A stretch of 64,000 nt of DNA from Pectobacterium carotovorum (GTDB lineage Bacteria > Pseudomonadota > Gammaproteobacteria > Enterobacterales > Enterobacteriaceae). The stretch is taken from NCBI RefSeq assembly GCF_033898505.1, contig NZ_JAXAFK010000001.1, forward strand, positions 2,232,001 through 2,296,000, read 5' to 3'. How positions within the stretch are numbered: the stretch's first letter is position 1; the number at the start of each line of letters is the position of its first letter. Below are positions 9,164-19,346 of the stretch, in pieces. The notes beneath the pieces are model-generated. The model ran no database searches. It was not told the origin of the DNA and was given only the letters and a program-made list of their open reading frames with translations. The position numbers and the translations under genes were made by a program.

Positions 9164-10210
9164 TTAAGCAAAGGATTTCTTCTTAATTTTCACTATAAAT
9201 TTTTCCTCAACAAAATAATAAGATATCGTCGCCATTATAAGGTTTAACGCACCGAAAACCACCCAGACTTGATAGTTTTCCATCCCTAAAAAAATATTTG
9301 GGTATTTTAAAAAAAACAATATTATTGGTATTTGCATAAGATAAAAAGAGTAACTTATCTTACCTAGCCAAATAAATGGCCGCGTAAAAACATTCATTTC
9401 AACCTTTGAGCAAGCAAAAACAAAAACCAAAGAGGCAGTTGCTAATACTGTGGCGAAATTTCTTTTCATGTAACCATCGTTGCTTATTGGAGATACAAAA
9501 AGTAATATCAACAAAGATAAAGCAGCCAGCAATAATTGATATTTTTTTATAGTCAATTTAAAACCATTCGTATACATAACGCCAAGTGCTATCCCAATGA
9601 TGAACTCTGGTAGCCTGTGTATTGGACTTATATAAAAATATGGCATATTACTTGAACCGCTAAACACCATTGAAAATGGGATAATTAGTGAAGTGATAAC
9701 ATATGCTATTAGTAATGATAACTTCGGATTTTTATTAATTAATGGAAGAATTAAAGGAAAAACCATATAGAAAAAAAGCTCAGTGGACACAGACCAAGAT
9801 CCAATAAAGTGCCAAGAAGAGAAAGAGTCAGGTATCCATGATTGCATCCCGGAAAAATACAAAACTAAAGATGGTATTAATTTTTCATTTTCAATATCAA
9901 ACAAAAAAGGTAATGAAATAATCCCCATTAAAATATATGCTGGGTAAATCCTTGAAATTCTCGCCCTTAAATAATCACCTCGTATGCCATTTCTGGCAGA
10001 CCAAGCCATAACGAAACCTGATAGAACGAAAAAAAATGACATACCAATCGCACCATTATTTAGTGCTCTCGTAATAAAATTTGGTACATCAAGAGGATAT
10101 CTAATTTGACAATGAAAAATGAAGACATAAAAGGCTGCAATAAACCTAAAAATAGTCAAGCCATGTAGTTGATTGTTATTTAATCCATTTTGGATTGAGG
10201 GGTTTTCCAT
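9164..10210 (-). CDS. Acyltransferase 3 family membrane protein (OafA-like)
   Basis: Multi-pass inner-membrane acyltransferase, 348 aa with about ten hydrophobic segments. It begins with the family signature: GLTIFRFIAAFYVFIFHCQI (including the conserved RF-A and catalytic-type FH), then MSFFFVLSGFVMAWS, and R-RISRIYPAY about residues 82-92. Such enzymes O-acetylate or succinylate surface polysaccharide, peptidoglycan or small molecules; the acceptor cannot be told. The gene is very AT-rich and lies alone between IS and prophage debris, so it was probably acquired horizontally. Confidence 0.88.
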   Translation of the reverse strand: MENPSIQNGLNNNQLHGLTIFRFIAAFYVFIFHCQIRYPLDVPNFITRALNNGAIGMSFFFVLSGFVMAWSARNGIRGDYLRARISRIYPAYILMGIISLPFLFDIENEKLIPSLVLYFSGMQSWIPDSFSSWHFIGSWSVSTELFFYMVFPLILPLINKNPKLSLLIAYVITSLIIPFSMVFSGSSNMPYFYISPIHRLPEFIIGIALGVMYTNGFKLTIKKYQLLLAALSLLILLFVSPISNDGYMKRNFATVLATASLVFVFACSKVEMNVFTRPFIWLGKISYSFYLMQIPIILFFLKYPNIFLGMENYQVWVVFGALNLIMATISYYFVEEKFIVKIKKKSFA

Positions 10211-10400
10211 ATTGCTATCCCTGTATAATTTTCAGTGAGCCGCTGTTATCGGTATCTTTTTTAATTTCTTTAGGTGATTATCAAAATTTCTAGGTTTTTC
10301 GGTCTATTTATAACCTATTGTCAGTGAGAGCAGTTAAAAATGGCAGTGTCATCAGGATAAGCTGGCATCCGTATCACTCAGCATTTCCCGCAAATCCTCG

Positions 10401-10768
10401 CTAAACCCGTTCCAAACTCAGCGTAAATGAGATATGCCACACCTTATCGTCGTTAAAAAACTCGGAACGGGTTTCATTGATGTTGGTAATTACGTACATA
10501 CCGTAGATGTTACCCGTATCTTCGATCAGCGGCCAGACTTTTCCTGTGTAGACCATCGTTTGCAGCACGTTTAATGACACGTCATCACCGATTATTTCCG
10601 GGCACAACTCACCGGCAAGTGTGATTTTATCTTTCCCCGTGACGATATACTGATAACGTGGGGATTTACCGACTAAGTCATTTTAACATGTCGCCAGTTG
10701 CTGTCATGGCTTAGGGATTGGTACGGCGCAGTCTGCTGCATGAAAACGAACATATCCAGAATCATCAT
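10401..10768 (-). pseudogene. P2-like tail protein GpU, frameshifted
   Basis: ATG at 10768 opens MMILDMFVFMQQTAPYQSLS, which matches the start of phage P2 gpU. The frame then breaks near 10690. Resuming in another frame, VGKSPRYQYIVTGKDKITLA and then GNIYGMYVITNINETRSEFF give the rest of GpU to the stop at 10401. GpU completes the tail tip near the tail terminator in contractile phages. No D-type late gene follows, so the module is truncated here. Confidence 0.8.
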
Positions 10769-10792
10769 GATAAAAGCCCTATACGTGATCGG

Positions 10793-11096
10793 TTACCGTG
10801 CCCGCCTCGTTCGCTGGGGAAGAGGGTTGCAAAAAAAGCTGTCACCGCATTGGAGAATTGGCAAAAATCTCATGTATCCGTCATGGTAAGTTCTTCTTTC
10901 GTCAACGCAAGGATGGATGACTCTCGGGAGCAACGTCAGTAGGCTATCAACATCGGACGCAATCACATCGTAGACCTTCAGCCCATGCAGCGATCCGGCC
11001 TGCTTATGCACCAATGATCGTGGCTTCTTTTACATCACCGCCTTTACGCGTAATCGATTTTTGCAGAACGACGACGTTATTTTGTTTCTCAGTCAT
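10793..11096 (-). pseudogene. P2-like tail assembly protein GpE/E', frameshifted
   Basis: ATG at 11096 overlaps the stop of the tail-tube remnant (ATGA), as in intact P2 operons. It reads MTEKQNNVVVLQKSITRKGG, then hits a stop near 11006. The neighbouring frame continues with QAGSLHGLKVYDVIASDVDS and LLTLLPRVIHP, the typical GpE core. Close to its end is a T7 run followed by G, resembling the T6G slippery site used for the P2 E+E' minus-1 frameshift. The tape-measure gene that should follow is gone: GpU starts only 25 bp further on. Confidence 0.7.
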
Positions 11097-11539
11097 GGTA
11101 GAAATTTCCAGTTATAGTCCAACGTAGCACAGTGTTTTTCTAGCATATCAACACTGGTCACTTTATAAATCATGTTCAACACATCCACTTCCATGACCTC
11201 TTAACCGCTGCTCGTCAGCTTGAAGTAGGTATTTTTCAGGGGGTATTTATGTGCCATATCTTCACCCGCTTTTTGCAGAGCCAGAGTTAAGAACGGTAAA
11301 CTGACCACGCGTCTGGATTTCACACGGCATCGCTCGCCCGTGGCTTCATTCTGATTCGAACCTGCAAAGCGTATTTGCATACCGTACGCAATGGAGACAC
11401 CCCACGTTTTCAACAAGCCAACATCCCACCCACCGAGGGTAATTTCCATATCCAGCGAGCCTGCATCAAAACCGAAGTCAATCGCAGCAAAACCAGGCAT
11501 ACCAACCGCCTGATTAGATTGTTCAATCCGACTTAACAA
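11093..11539 (-). pseudogene. P2-like major tail tube protein (FII), 5'-truncated with internal stop
   Basis: Residues such as LDMEITLGGWDVGLLKTWGV and YGMQIRFAGSNQNE, then PLKNTYFKLTSSG, follow the FII tail-tube pattern. An in-frame TAA ends that segment near 11200, but the same frame continues as EVMEVDVLNMIYKVTSVDML to a proper TGA at 11093. The N-terminal portion is missing; homology starts around the conserved MPG/MNG region. Gene order FII-E-U on one strand is that of P2. Confidence 0.75.
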
Positions 11540-11564
11540 AAGCGGCTAAATTCTTGGCCGCTTT
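11537..11564 (+). terminator. Terminator-like hairpin at the edge of the phage remnant
   Basis: AAAAGCGGC (11537-11545) pairs with GCCGCTTTT (11556-11564), followed by more T. It lies at the junction between the phage remnant and the tRNA locus. Confidence 0.45.
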
Positions 11565-11619
11565 TTCATGCCTAAAATCAATGCTGCCATTTTGCCGCCA
11601 CTTGCTATTTTTCAGGCAC

Positions 11620-11642
11620 AAAAAAACCGCCTTTCGGCGGTC
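11620..11642 (-). terminator. Intrinsic terminator of the tRNA-Gly-Cys-Leu operon
   Basis: On the minus strand ACCGCC-GAAA-GGCGGT is followed by a run of seven T, about 45 bp past the tRNA-Leu 3' end. This is a classic GNRA-loop terminator. Confidence 0.85.
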
Positions 11643-11687
11643 TACGACATTGCACATAAGTGCTTGTTTTAATTCTTTTTAAATCAA

Positions 11688-11774
11688 TGGTGCCCGGGGC
11701 GGGACTTGAACCCGCACAGCGCGAACGCCGAGGGATTTTAAATCCCTTGTGTCTACCGATTTCACCACCCGGGC
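11688..11774 (-). tRNA. leuZ: tRNA-Leu (UAA)
   Basis: 87-nt class II tRNA with long variable arm and encoded CCA. The anticodon loop reads GATTTAAAATC (anticodon TAA). The sequence is nearly that of E. coli leuZ, and the order glyW-cysT-leuZ downstream of pgsA is conserved. Confidence 0.97.
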
Positions 11775-11782
11775 TTAAATAT

Positions 11783-11856
11783 TGGAGGCGCGTTCCGGAG
11801 TCGAACCGGACTAGACGGATTTGCAATCCGCTACATAACCGCTTTGTTAACGCGCC
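11783..11856 (-). tRNA. cysT: tRNA-Cys (GCA)
   Basis: 74-nt tRNA with encoded CCA, acceptor stem GGCGCGT/ACGCGCC and anticodon GCA in GGATTGCAAATCC. Middle gene of the tRNA operon. Confidence 0.97.
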
Positions 11857-11907
11857 GAAATATTTAGGTCTTAGTGACCAACATCCGCTATTGCCGATGC
11901 TTTAAAT

Positions 11908-11983
<76 letters not shown>

Positions 11984-12122
11984 AACACAGAACCTACTGA
12001 TTTTTTTAACTTCTTACAAACCAGCGTTGCTGTTGATGCGGTGCATTCTACTGACCTCACACGATGAGTCAACAGAATTATCAAGCAACCACGTTCGTTT
12101 GCTGGTTTTTACGGCGCTTCGA

Positions 12123-12671
12123 TCAAGGTTCAAGCAAATCGTGACGCGCCGCGTTCAAATATTGGAACATGGACCAGAAAGTCAGCACCGCCGCGATGTA
12201 CAGTGCCACAACACCAACACCTTCAACAATGCGTTCTGGGCGCCATAGCAAAGCAAAAAGCGCCATCATCTGAGCCGTAGTCTTCACCTTTCCTATCCAC
12301 GACACGGCAACGCTGCTTCTTTTGCCAATTTCAGCCATCCACTCGCGCAAGGCTGAAATAATGATTTCCCGCGCGATCATCGTTGCTGCTGGCAACGTAA
12401 TCCACCAGGAATGATAGTATTCCGCAACCAGCACCAGCGCGACAGCCACCATCACTTTATCCGCAACGGGATCGAGGAAGGCACCAAAACGCGTGGTCTG
12501 TTTCCAGCGGCGGGCAAGGAAACCATCAAACCAATCCGTCACGGCAGCAAATACGAAAATCAGCGCACAAAGCAGCGGTGCCCAGACGAACGGAAGATAA
12601 AACGCCAGCACAAAAAACGGAATAAGAGCAACACGAAACAGGGTAAGCAACGTCGGTATATTAAATTGCAT
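12123..12671 (-). CDS. pgsA: CDP-diacylglycerol-glycerol-3-phosphate 3-phosphatidyltransferase
   Basis: Makes phosphatidylglycerophosphate from CDP-diacylglycerol and glycerol-3-phosphate, the committed step to phosphatidylglycerol and cardiolipin, in the inner membrane. It has 182 aa, the E. coli length. The CDP-alcohol phosphotransferase motif is intact: [11 protein letters not shown]8[10 protein letters not shown] about residues 46-73, with the four aspartates. Hydrophobic helices follow to the end. It sits 58 bp downstream of uvrC on the same strand, as in E. coli. Confidence 0.97.
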   Translation of the reverse strand: MQFNIPTLLTLFRVALIPFFVLAFYLPFVWAPLLCALIFVFAAVTDWFDGFLARRWKQTTRFGAFLDPVADKVMVAVALVLVAEYYHSWWITLPAATMIAREIIISALREWMAEIGKRSSVAVSWIGKVKTTAQMMALFALLWRPERIVEGVGVVALYIAAVLTFWSMFQYLNAARHDLLEP

Positions 12672-12729
12672 AGCGCTTAGGTAACTATCTGGCTGGAGTG
12701 GATACTAGGAGTATGTTGCTACATTGTCC

Positions 12730-14562
12730 CTAGTGTTTCAATGCATGGAAGATCTTTTCTGCCAATGCATGCGAAATTCCTGGAACATTTGCAATCTCCT
12801 CAATACTGGCATTCATCAACGGCTGCAGCCCTCCCATGTATTTCAGCAGGGTTTGACGACGTTTAGGGCCGACACCTTCGATAAGTTCCAGCGTACTGGT
12901 ATTCTTTACTTTTGCTCTCTTTTTACGATGCCCGCCAATCGCATGGTCATGGGAATCATCGCGAATATGCTGGATAACGTGTAACGCGGGAGAATCGGGG
13001 GGCAGTGCCACACCCTCGCCTGTCGCTTCAAAAAACAGGGTTTCCAATCCAGCTTTACGATCGCTGCCCTTCGCAACCCCAAGCAGCAGAGGCTTATTTT
13101 TATCCCATGATACTTGTAACGAGTCAAACACGGCCTGAGCCTGGCCAAGCTGCCCTTTCCCGCCATCAATCACAATGACATCAGGTATTTTACTCTCATC
13201 CAGCGCTTTACCGTACCGGCGTCGGAGGACTTGCGCCATGGCAGCATAATCATCACCGGGCGTAATGCCACTGATATTATAGCGGCGATATTCCGAACGT
13301 AACGGACCATTGGCATCAAATACCACGCAGGATGCCACCGTCTGTTCACCCATCGTATGACTGATGTCAAAACACTCCATGCGATGGATTTCAGGCAGTT
13401 GCAAGACGCTTGCTAATGCAGCCAGACGCTGATGAATTGTGGATTGCTGAGACAGCCTTGTGACCAACGCAGTGGCGGCATTCGTCCGCGCCAGTTTTAA
13501 ATAGCGAGCGCGGTCGCCACGGGGCTTCGTCTGAATCTGCACTTTTCTCCCCGCAACCGCCGTCAGGGACTCCGTTAATACGTCTTTATCAGGTAAAGTA
13601 AAATCAAGCAGAATTTCTGCAGGAAGCGTTCGGCCTAAGCTTCCTTGTAAATAGAACTGCCCGACAAACGTTTGCACCACCTCTCCTAATTCCGTACCGC
13701 CAGGCACTTTGGGGAAATAGCTTCGGCTGCCAAGGACTTTTCCCTGCCGGATAAACAGGACATAGACGCAAGCCATGCCAGCATCAAAAGCCACACTGAT
13801 CACATCCAGATCTTCGCCGTCGCCGGAAACAAATTGTTTTTCCGTCACGCGCCGAACCGCCTGGATTTGATCGCGTATCCGGGCTGCCTCTTCAAAATTC
13901 AGGTCGCGACTGGCCGCTTCCATTCTGGAGATGAGTTGATTCAGTACCTGCTGATCTTTGCCAGACAAAAACAGGCGAACATAGTCAACCTGCTGTTGAT
14001 AATCTTCTTCGCTAACCAAACCGCTAACGCAAGGCCCGAGGCAGCGACCAATTTGATATTGCAGGCAAGGGCGAGAACGGTTGCGATAGACGCTATTTTC
14101 ACACTGGCGCACTGGGAACAGTTTTTGCAGCAATATCAGCGTTTCACGCACGGCATTGCCGTTGGGAAATGGGCCAAAGTATTCGCCCTTCGCATGTTTG
14201 GCACCACGGTGAACAGCCAGACGTGGATGAGCATCACCGCTCAGGAAAATCATGGGGTAGGATTTATCGTCACGCAACAAGACATTATAGCGCGGCTGAT
14301 AAAGCTTAATGTAGTTGTGTTCCAGCAGTAAGGCTTCGGTTTCTGTGTGCGTGATCGTGACATCAATATGCTTGATGCTTTTGACCAATGCCTCGGTTTT
14401 ACGGCTGGCGACATGACTGCGGAAATAGCTGGCAAGCCGTTTTTTTAAGTCTTTTGCCTTACCGACATAGATGACCGTATCGCCCGAATCATACATACGG
14501 TAGACACCAGGCTGGCTCGTTACCGTTTTTAAAAATGCCGAAGCATCGAAACTCTCACTCAC
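12730..14562 (-). CDS. uvrC: Excinuclease ABC subunit C
   Basis: Makes the two incisions around bulky DNA lesions after UvrAB loading. It has 610 aa, matching E. coli. The N-terminal GIY-YIG nuclease is about residues 16-95 ([20 protein letters not shown]), the UVR domain about 205-240, and the RNase H-like 5' incision domain about 380-530 ([21 protein letters not shown]). C-terminal helix-hairpin-helix motifs are about 560-608. Its start overlaps the uvrY stop by 8 bp, so the two are co-transcribed and probably translationally coupled. Confidence 0.98.
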   Translation of the reverse strand: MSESFDASAFLKTVTSQPGVYRMYDSGDTVIYVGKAKDLKKRLASYFRSHVASRKTEALVKSIKHIDVTITHTETEALLLEHNYIKLYQPRYNVLLRDDKSYPMIFLSGDAHPRLAVHRGAKHAKGEYFGPFPNGNAVRETLILLQKLFPVRQCENSVYRNRSRPCLQYQIGRCLGPCVSGLVSEEDYQQQVDYVRLFLSGKDQQVLNQLISRMEAASRDLNFEEAARIRDQIQAVRRVTEKQFVSGDGEDLDVISVAFDAGMACVYVLFIRQGKVLGSRSYFPKVPGGTELGEVVQTFVGQFYLQGSLGRTLPAEILLDFTLPDKDVLTESLTAVAGRKVQIQTKPRGDRARYLKLARTNAATALVTRLSQQSTIHQRLAALASVLQLPEIHRMECFDISHTMGEQTVASCVVFDANGPLRSEYRRYNISGITPGDDYAAMAQVLRRRYGKALDESKIPDVIVIDGGKGQLGQAQAVFDSLQVSWDKNKPLLLGVAKGSDRKAGLETLFFEATGEGVALPPDSPALHVIQHIRDDSHDHAIGGHRKKRAKVKNTSTLELIEGVGPKRRQTLLKYMGGLQPLMNASIEEIANVPGISHALAEKIFHALKH

Positions 14563-15211
14563 TACTTAACAATGTCTCCGCGGTAAAAAGCCCATGCTTG
14601 ATAGCCAGATGAGTCAACTCTACGTCGCCGTTGATATTCAGTTTGCTAAACATACGGTAACGATAGCTGTTCACGGTTTTAGGACTAAGATTAAGCTGAT
14701 CTGAGATTTCAGTCACTTTCTGCCCCTTCGTTATCATTAGCATAATCTGTAATTCGCGTTCAGACAAACACTCCAGCGGTGCGTCCGTTTGCGGCTCCAG
14801 CTGGCTTAATGCCATCTGTTGGGCAATATCAGAAGCAATATACCGTTTACCTGCGTGTACTGCTCGAATGGCGGAGATCACTTCCTGAGGGGCAGCAGCT
14901 TTACTCACATATCCCGCGGCACCGGCCTGCATCACTTTTGCAGGTAGCGGATTCTCCGTATAAATAGTGAGCATGATGACTTTTATATCTGGAGTAAAAC
15001 GCAGGATCTTACGCGTTGCTTCAAGCCCACCGATGCCCGGCATGCTCATGTCCATCAAGACAACATCCACATCATTGCTTCGGCACCATTTAACGGCATC
15101 CTCACCACAGCATGCCTCACCAACCACTTTCAGACCTTTGATATCGTCAAGAATGCGTCGTATCCCTGCCCGCACCAGTTCATGGTCATCAACAAGAAAA
15201 ACGCTAATCAA
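14555..15211 (-). CDS. uvrY: BarA-UvrY (GacA) response regulator
   Basis: FixJ/NarL-type response regulator of the BarA/UvrY system, which drives CsrB-class small RNAs and in soft-rot bacteria controls exoenzyme virulence. The receiver domain has phospho-acceptor D54 in [10 protein letters not shown]; the C-terminal LuxR helix-turn-helix contains [19 protein letters not shown] place the start at the TTG at 15211, giving 218 aa as in E. coli UvrY, with GGAGA upstream at good spacing. A longer ATG-like frame from 15241 would add ten unsupported residues. Confidence 0.96.
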   Translation of the reverse strand: MISVFLVDDHELVRAGIRRILDDIKGLKVVGEACCGEDAVKWCRSNDVDVVLMDMSMPGIGGLEATRKILRFTPDIKVIMLTIYTENPLPAKVMQAGAAGYVSKAAAPQEVISAIRAVHAGKRYIASDIAQQMALSQLEPQTDAPLECLSERELQIMLMITKGQKVTEISDQLNLSPKTVNSYRYRMFSKLNINGDVELTHLAIKHGLFTAETLLSSE

Positions 15212-15854
15212 AGAATAATTCTCCAAAAAAGGGAGTAACACTTACATAAAAAGTTGCTTGCAGGTGATACTACGTTGGTTTCAAAAAATAATGAACACTG
15301 ATTTATATGAATATGTATTTTAAAATATGCCGAGAAGGAATAAAGCGCATTCCCGATCATAACAATATATCGTCAACCTGATGGTGTATGTCGATCACAT
15401 TCTTAACATTTCAAATACGCCACGCAGTATAAACAGTGCGGTGGCACAAAATGTATAAAAAACAATGCAAATCAAATGGCATGCAATTGGCTTTACATCT
15501 TAAATGTCAATAAAAAGTCACTATTGTAAGCAGAATATCATTAGGAATTTTATCATCGCCTACCGCTTTATTATACAAATAATATATTCAGTGAAGCACG
15601 TCCATAGTGAACATCATATGTATTAAACGAAACACATCTATAGCCTTTACCACGAAAAAACGCCAAGAATATAGACGCTATTTTAATAAGTTAAATGCAT
15701 AAAAAACAGTCACTAAAATGGCGTTATCCGCGAATAATATCAATCCACAATATGCTTTATGGTATACTCCCGTCTATCTGGTTCTGCCTGTCGCACCAGC
15801 GGTAACGCCCGCAGCAGGCGAAGAAAAACATCTTTTTCTTGTTGAGGAGAAAAC
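15212..15854. other. Long AT-rich divergent region upstream of uvrY and yecF
   Basis: About 640 bp with no supported coding frame. It must hold the uvrY promoter (minus) and the yecF promoter (plus, with TATGGTATACT about 100 bp before yecF). In E. coli sdiA lies next to yecF; no sdiA is present here. Confidence 0.5.
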
Positions 15855-16079
15855 ATGAGCAACGCAGATTTTTCTACTGCCGCATCCGCTGAAACACTGG
15901 CCCATGAGGTTACCTGCCTGAAGGCGATGGTTACGCTGTTATTAAAAGCAATCGGCCAGGCAGACGCCGGTAAAGTTATCATCAATATGGAAAGATATAT
16001 TGCTCAATTGGAAGATGCCGAGCAAGCCGCTGTTTTTGATAACACGATTAAACAAATCAAAACCAGCTACCGTAAATAG
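15855..16079 (+). CDS. yecF: YecF-like protein (DUF2594)
   Basis: Soluble 74-aa helical protein matching the DUF2594/YecF family ([20 protein letters not shown], then [12 protein letters not shown]). Function is not established. Ribosome site GAGGAG lies 7 bp before the ATG. Its place beside uvrY is conserved in enterobacteria. Confidence 0.9.
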   Translation: MSNADFSTAASAETLAHEVTCLKAMVTLLLKAIGQADAGKVIINMERYIAQLEDAEQAAVFDNTIKQIKTSYRK

Positions 16080-16170
16080 CACTATTTGCTACACCGCCAT
16101 GTTAATAATTTGCTCTGGCGGTGTAGTGATATTTAGCATTGCTTTACGGATTAAAAATAGAGACTCTCGT

Positions 16171-16458
16171 CTATTTATTTCCGATACTAATGAGTTTCAA
16201 AAGTAGTGCCTCTTCTTTCTTTTTATATTGCGTTAATTCCGTCACCAACGCTTTATCCAAGAGCTGTTTCCTCGAGAGTGCTTTTCTTTCATCAACCAGT
16301 TCCCTCAGTTCGGTGAAGCATTCGTTTATTTTGTACTCTTTCGAACTTTCAGTACAAATTATCTCATGGATTGCCTGGCTCAGTTCAGACAACGAGATAA
16401 CCGATTTTGGATCCTGGTGACTTTTTTCTATGACAGCCAGTAATTTTTCGAATCCCAT
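16171..16458 (-). CDS. Hypothetical helical protein, 95 aa
   Basis: I do not recognise a family. A start at ATG 16458 (MGFEKLLAVIEK) is set by GGAGG 5 bp upstream; a longer frame from 16476 has no such site. The product is highly charged and predicted all-helical, with a likely coiled coil in its second half (ELRELVDERKALSRKQLLDK). It has no membrane segment. The base composition is AT-rich. It is convergent with yecF. Confidence 0.6.
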   Translation of the reverse strand: MGFEKLLAVIEKSHQDPKSVISLSELSQAIHEIICTESSKEYKINECFTELRELVDERKALSRKQLLDKALVTELTQYKKKEEALLLKLISIGNK

Positions 16459-17060
16459 ATGAACCTCCGAAATCAAGCAGAAACTTGCTTATGGCTAACC
16501 AGGAAACTCCAGCTACCTCTAAACGCCGCCCCAGTGGTGTGAACACAGCCCTGTGCAAACTCGTCATACTCAAGCTACATACGCGCTGGCTACGCGACTC
16601 GGCACACTTATGTGTACTTCTGCGTGCTTCGCCCTAAAGGGCAAACGCCTTGCGCGTGAACGTGTTACCTGTAACCCGAATTATTTAGAGCAGTTCAACC
16701 CGCAACATCATTATTACGCTCTGTCGACTATTCCGTCTGTTAAGCATAGCACTTTCTCACGACTCTTCAGGTGCGTGAGGCACACTGTCACCAGACAGAG
16801 CGTGATTTTCAACAATATCATCAGCCCGTTATATCTTCGCCGACGTTAACGTGCCCTATGAATAAAAATACGCCAGAGAAAACCCGATCTATTAAGCAAA
16901 AAAACCGTGAAAAAAATGAGATAAAATAAAAAATAAGAGAGCAATAAAATAACGCAAAAAATATGAATTAAATTAAGAAAGGATATAATTAAAGAAAAAT
17001 TAACCAAGAAGAAAAACAATAATAACAAACAGGGGGGTTATTGTAAGTCTTTGAAATTGT
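16459..17060. other. Intergenic region with degenerate dispersed repeat, no gene seen
   Basis: About 600 bp. Around 16560-16650 the sequence CGTCATACTCAAGCTACATA and the following CGC-GGCTACGC stretch resemble a dispersed repeat I recall from Pectobacterium, Serratia and Yersinia chromosomes. 16860-17030 is extremely A/T biased and carries only a low-complexity frame that I reject. Confidence 0.4.
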
Positions 17061-17136
<76 letters not shown>

Positions 17137-17472
17137 AACGGGGAGGATTATTCTCCTCCCTGACTCATCTGTCAAACACTTCATATTAATTTTTTATGCG
17201 CGATAATAACATTGTTAGCAATTGGTAAATTTGTTAACCTGCTCAGCCTATTTATCTCTGCCTCTCAGCGTTTTATATCCTCTTCATTTTAGGGCGAAAA
17301 ATATACAGCATCACTTTACATCATTATCTGCCCTCTTTATGCCTGGCTATCTCAGACATCCGCTGTAATAAGTACCGCGGTTGCGCTATCTTATTTGTTT
17401 CGATTTTCGCAAACGAGAGCCGCCAAAGAGCTCAAAAAAACATCACAGACAGAAACAGGAACGTGTACTTAA
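17137..17472. other. tRNA-Lys / cycA divergent promoter region
   Basis: About 335 bp without a gene. It contains the GGGAGGA/TCCTCCC hairpin beside the tRNA and the cycA leader with an ACAGGAACG ribosome site. I saw no clear riboswitch. Confidence 0.5.
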
Positions 17473-18885
17473 ATGGCCGAACAATCAAAAGAAACCGCAG
17501 ACCTTGCCCCTGAACAAGGAGAGGGACTGCAACGGAATCTGACTAATCGTCATATTCAGCTCATCGCCATCGGCGGAGCAATCGGTACTGGGCTATTCAT
17601 GGGCTCAGGCAAAACAATCAGCATGGCAGGCCCGTCGATCATCTTCGTTTATATGATCATTGGCTTTATGCTGTTTTTCGTTATGCGCGCAATGGGAGAG
17701 CTATTGCTCTCCAATCTCAACTATAAGTCATTCAGTGACTTCGCGGCCGACCTACTCGGCCCTTGGGCAGGTTTCTTCACCGGCTGGACTTACTGGTTCT
17801 GCTGGGTCGTAACCGGGATCGCCGATGTCGTCGCGATTAGCGCCTACTCTCAGTTCTGGTTCCCCGATTTATCACAGTGGGTTTCCTCCCTGCTGTGCGT
17901 TCTGCTCTTACTTACGCTCAATCTGGCAACCGTGAAACTGTTTGGTGAGATGGAATTCTGGTTCGCCATGATAAAAATTGTCGCTATCGTTGCGTTAATC
18001 GCAGTTGGCGCTGTGCTGGTCATGATGCAATTCTCTTCTCCATCAGGCAACGTCGCCTCTTTTACCAACCTCTGGAATGATGGCGGCATGTTCCCCAAAG
18101 GAATAAGCGGTTTCTTCGCTGGGTTCCAGATAGCCGTATTCGCCTTTGTCGGCATCGAGCTGGTTGGTACAACGGCTGCTGAAACGAAAAACCCGAAAGT
18201 TGTATTGCCTCGGGCGATTAACGCCATCCCGATTCGCATCATCATGTTTTATGTTTTTGCGCTAATCATGATTATGTCCGTCACGCCCTGGGGCGCGATC
18301 ACGGCAGATCGTAGTCCTTTCGTGGAAATGTTCGTGCTTGTCGGCTTACCTGCGGCTGCCAGTATGATCAACTTCGTCGTCCTGACGTCTGCGGCATCCT
18401 CAGCGAATAGCGGCGTTTTCTCCACCAGCCGCATGCTCTTTGGTCTGGCTAAACAAGGCGATGCACCGAAAAGCTTCGGCATGCTCTCTAAACGCGCAGT
18501 GCCTTCGACTGGACTGATGTTTTCCTGTATTTGTTTGCTTTCCGGCGTAGTGCTGATCTACCTGATTCCGAACGTGATGACCGTCTTTACGCTGGTGACC
18601 ACCGTCTCCGCAATTTTATTCATGTTCATCTGGAGCATCATCCTGTGCTCGTACCTGACCTACCGTAAAAAGCGTCCTCAGCTACATGCCGAGTCATCCT
18701 ATAAAATGCCATTGGGTATTTTCATGTGCTGGGTATGTTTGGCCTTTTTCGCTTTTGTTGTTGTGCTGTTAACATTACAGCCAGATACACGGCAGGCGCT
18801 CATTGTCACGCCGCTGTGGTTTATTGTTCTGGCTATTGCTTATCAGTTTATTCGTCGGAAAAAGCAGGCTGTTGACGTGAAGTAA
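17473..18885 (+). CDS. cycA: D-serine/D-alanine/glycine proton symporter CycA
   Basis: Amino acid/polyamine/cation (APC) transporter of the inner membrane with 470 aa, the E. coli length, and twelve hydrophobic segments. It carries the amino-acid permease signature near the N-terminus (NRHIQLIAIGGAIGTGLFMG) and is colinear with E. coli CycA throughout (for example GFQIAVFAFVGIELVGTTAA). It imports glycine, D-alanine, D-serine and D-cycloserine. Single gene followed by a weak GGCGC/GCGCC hairpin with T-rich tail at about 18918-18950. Confidence 0.95.
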   Translation: MAEQSKETADLAPEQGEGLQRNLTNRHIQLIAIGGAIGTGLFMGSGKTISMAGPSIIFVYMIIGFMLFFVMRAMGELLLSNLNYKSFSDFAADLLGPWAGFFTGWTYWFCWVVTGIADVVAISAYSQFWFPDLSQWVSSLLCVLLLLTLNLATVKLFGEMEFWFAMIKIVAIVALIAVGAVLVMMQFSSPSGNVASFTNLWNDGGMFPKGISGFFAGFQIAVFAFVGIELVGTTAAETKNPKVVLPRAINAIPIRIIMFYVFALIMIMSVTPWGAITADRSPFVEMFVLVGLPAAASMINFVVLTSAASSANSGVFSTSRMLFGLAKQGDAPKSFGMLSKRAVPSTGLMFSCICLLSGVVLIYLIPNVMTVFTLVTTVSAILFMFIWSIILCSYLTYRKKRPQLHAESSYKMPLGIFMCWVCLAFFAFVVVLLTLQPDTRQALIVTPLWFIVLAIAYQFIRRKKQAVDVK

Positions 18886-19070
18886 AGCGTGTAGAAGCAA
18901 AGCGTATAAATGCAAGAAAGGCGCGGACAACGTCGGCGCCTTCAATTTTTTTCAGCAAAACCACCCATAGCACAAGTATTCTCTATTATTGGATATAAAT
19001 AATTCTCAATTGGATATGCGAAAATTAATATGCGATCAATTAATGTCGTTACCATTGATATATAAGAAAG

Positions 19071-19337
19071 TTATTCCCGTAATGAAACGGTTGTGATTCG
19101 ATTGATGTTTTTTGCCAATAGTTCGAAAGCTAAGGAATTATGGTCATCCTTCCGCTGAGAAGCATCAGCAACCACACCTTCTATTTTCTTATTTAACTCA
19201 TTGATTTTGCTGTCATCAAATGTTGAAACAATAGCAGAAATCAGCATCTCTAACGATTCAATCTTCGCGTTAAGCGCTTTTTCTCCAACTTCTTTTTCTG
19301 CCAGCTTTATTAAAAGATGAGAGAGGATATTATTCAT
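19071..19337 (-). CDS. IraP-like RssB anti-adaptor
   Basis: An 88-aa helical protein that resembles E. coli IraP (86 aa) in length and N-terminal pattern: MNNILSHLLIKLAEKE then ALNAKIESLEMLISAI, against MKNLIAELLFKLAQKE and ALEIIVTAM. IraP blocks RssB and so stabilises sigma-S during phosphate starvation. The C-terminal half is less similar, so this is a family-level inference. AAGGAG precedes its ATG and overlaps the end of a tiny upstream membrane-protein gene, suggesting coupled translation. Confidence 0.6.
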   Translation of the reverse strand: MNNILSHLLIKLAEKEVGEKALNAKIESLEMLISAIVSTFDDSKINELNKKIEGVVADASQRKDDHNSLAFELLAKNINRITTVSLRE

Positions 19338-19346
19338 TTGAACTCC

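Noticed and set aside
11605..11905. Frames of 73-81 codons across the tRNA cluster
   Set aside because: They are translations of tRNA sequence on both strands (typical SPGGEIGRHKGF/GAGLEPA artefacts).
13834..14331. 165-codon antisense frame inside uvrC
   Set aside because: Shadow of uvrC, whose protein is fully conserved.
16846..17028. 60-codon highly hydrophobic frame on the minus strand
   Set aside because: Product of an extremely A/T-biased stretch (almost only L, F, I), with no ribosome site and TTG start only.
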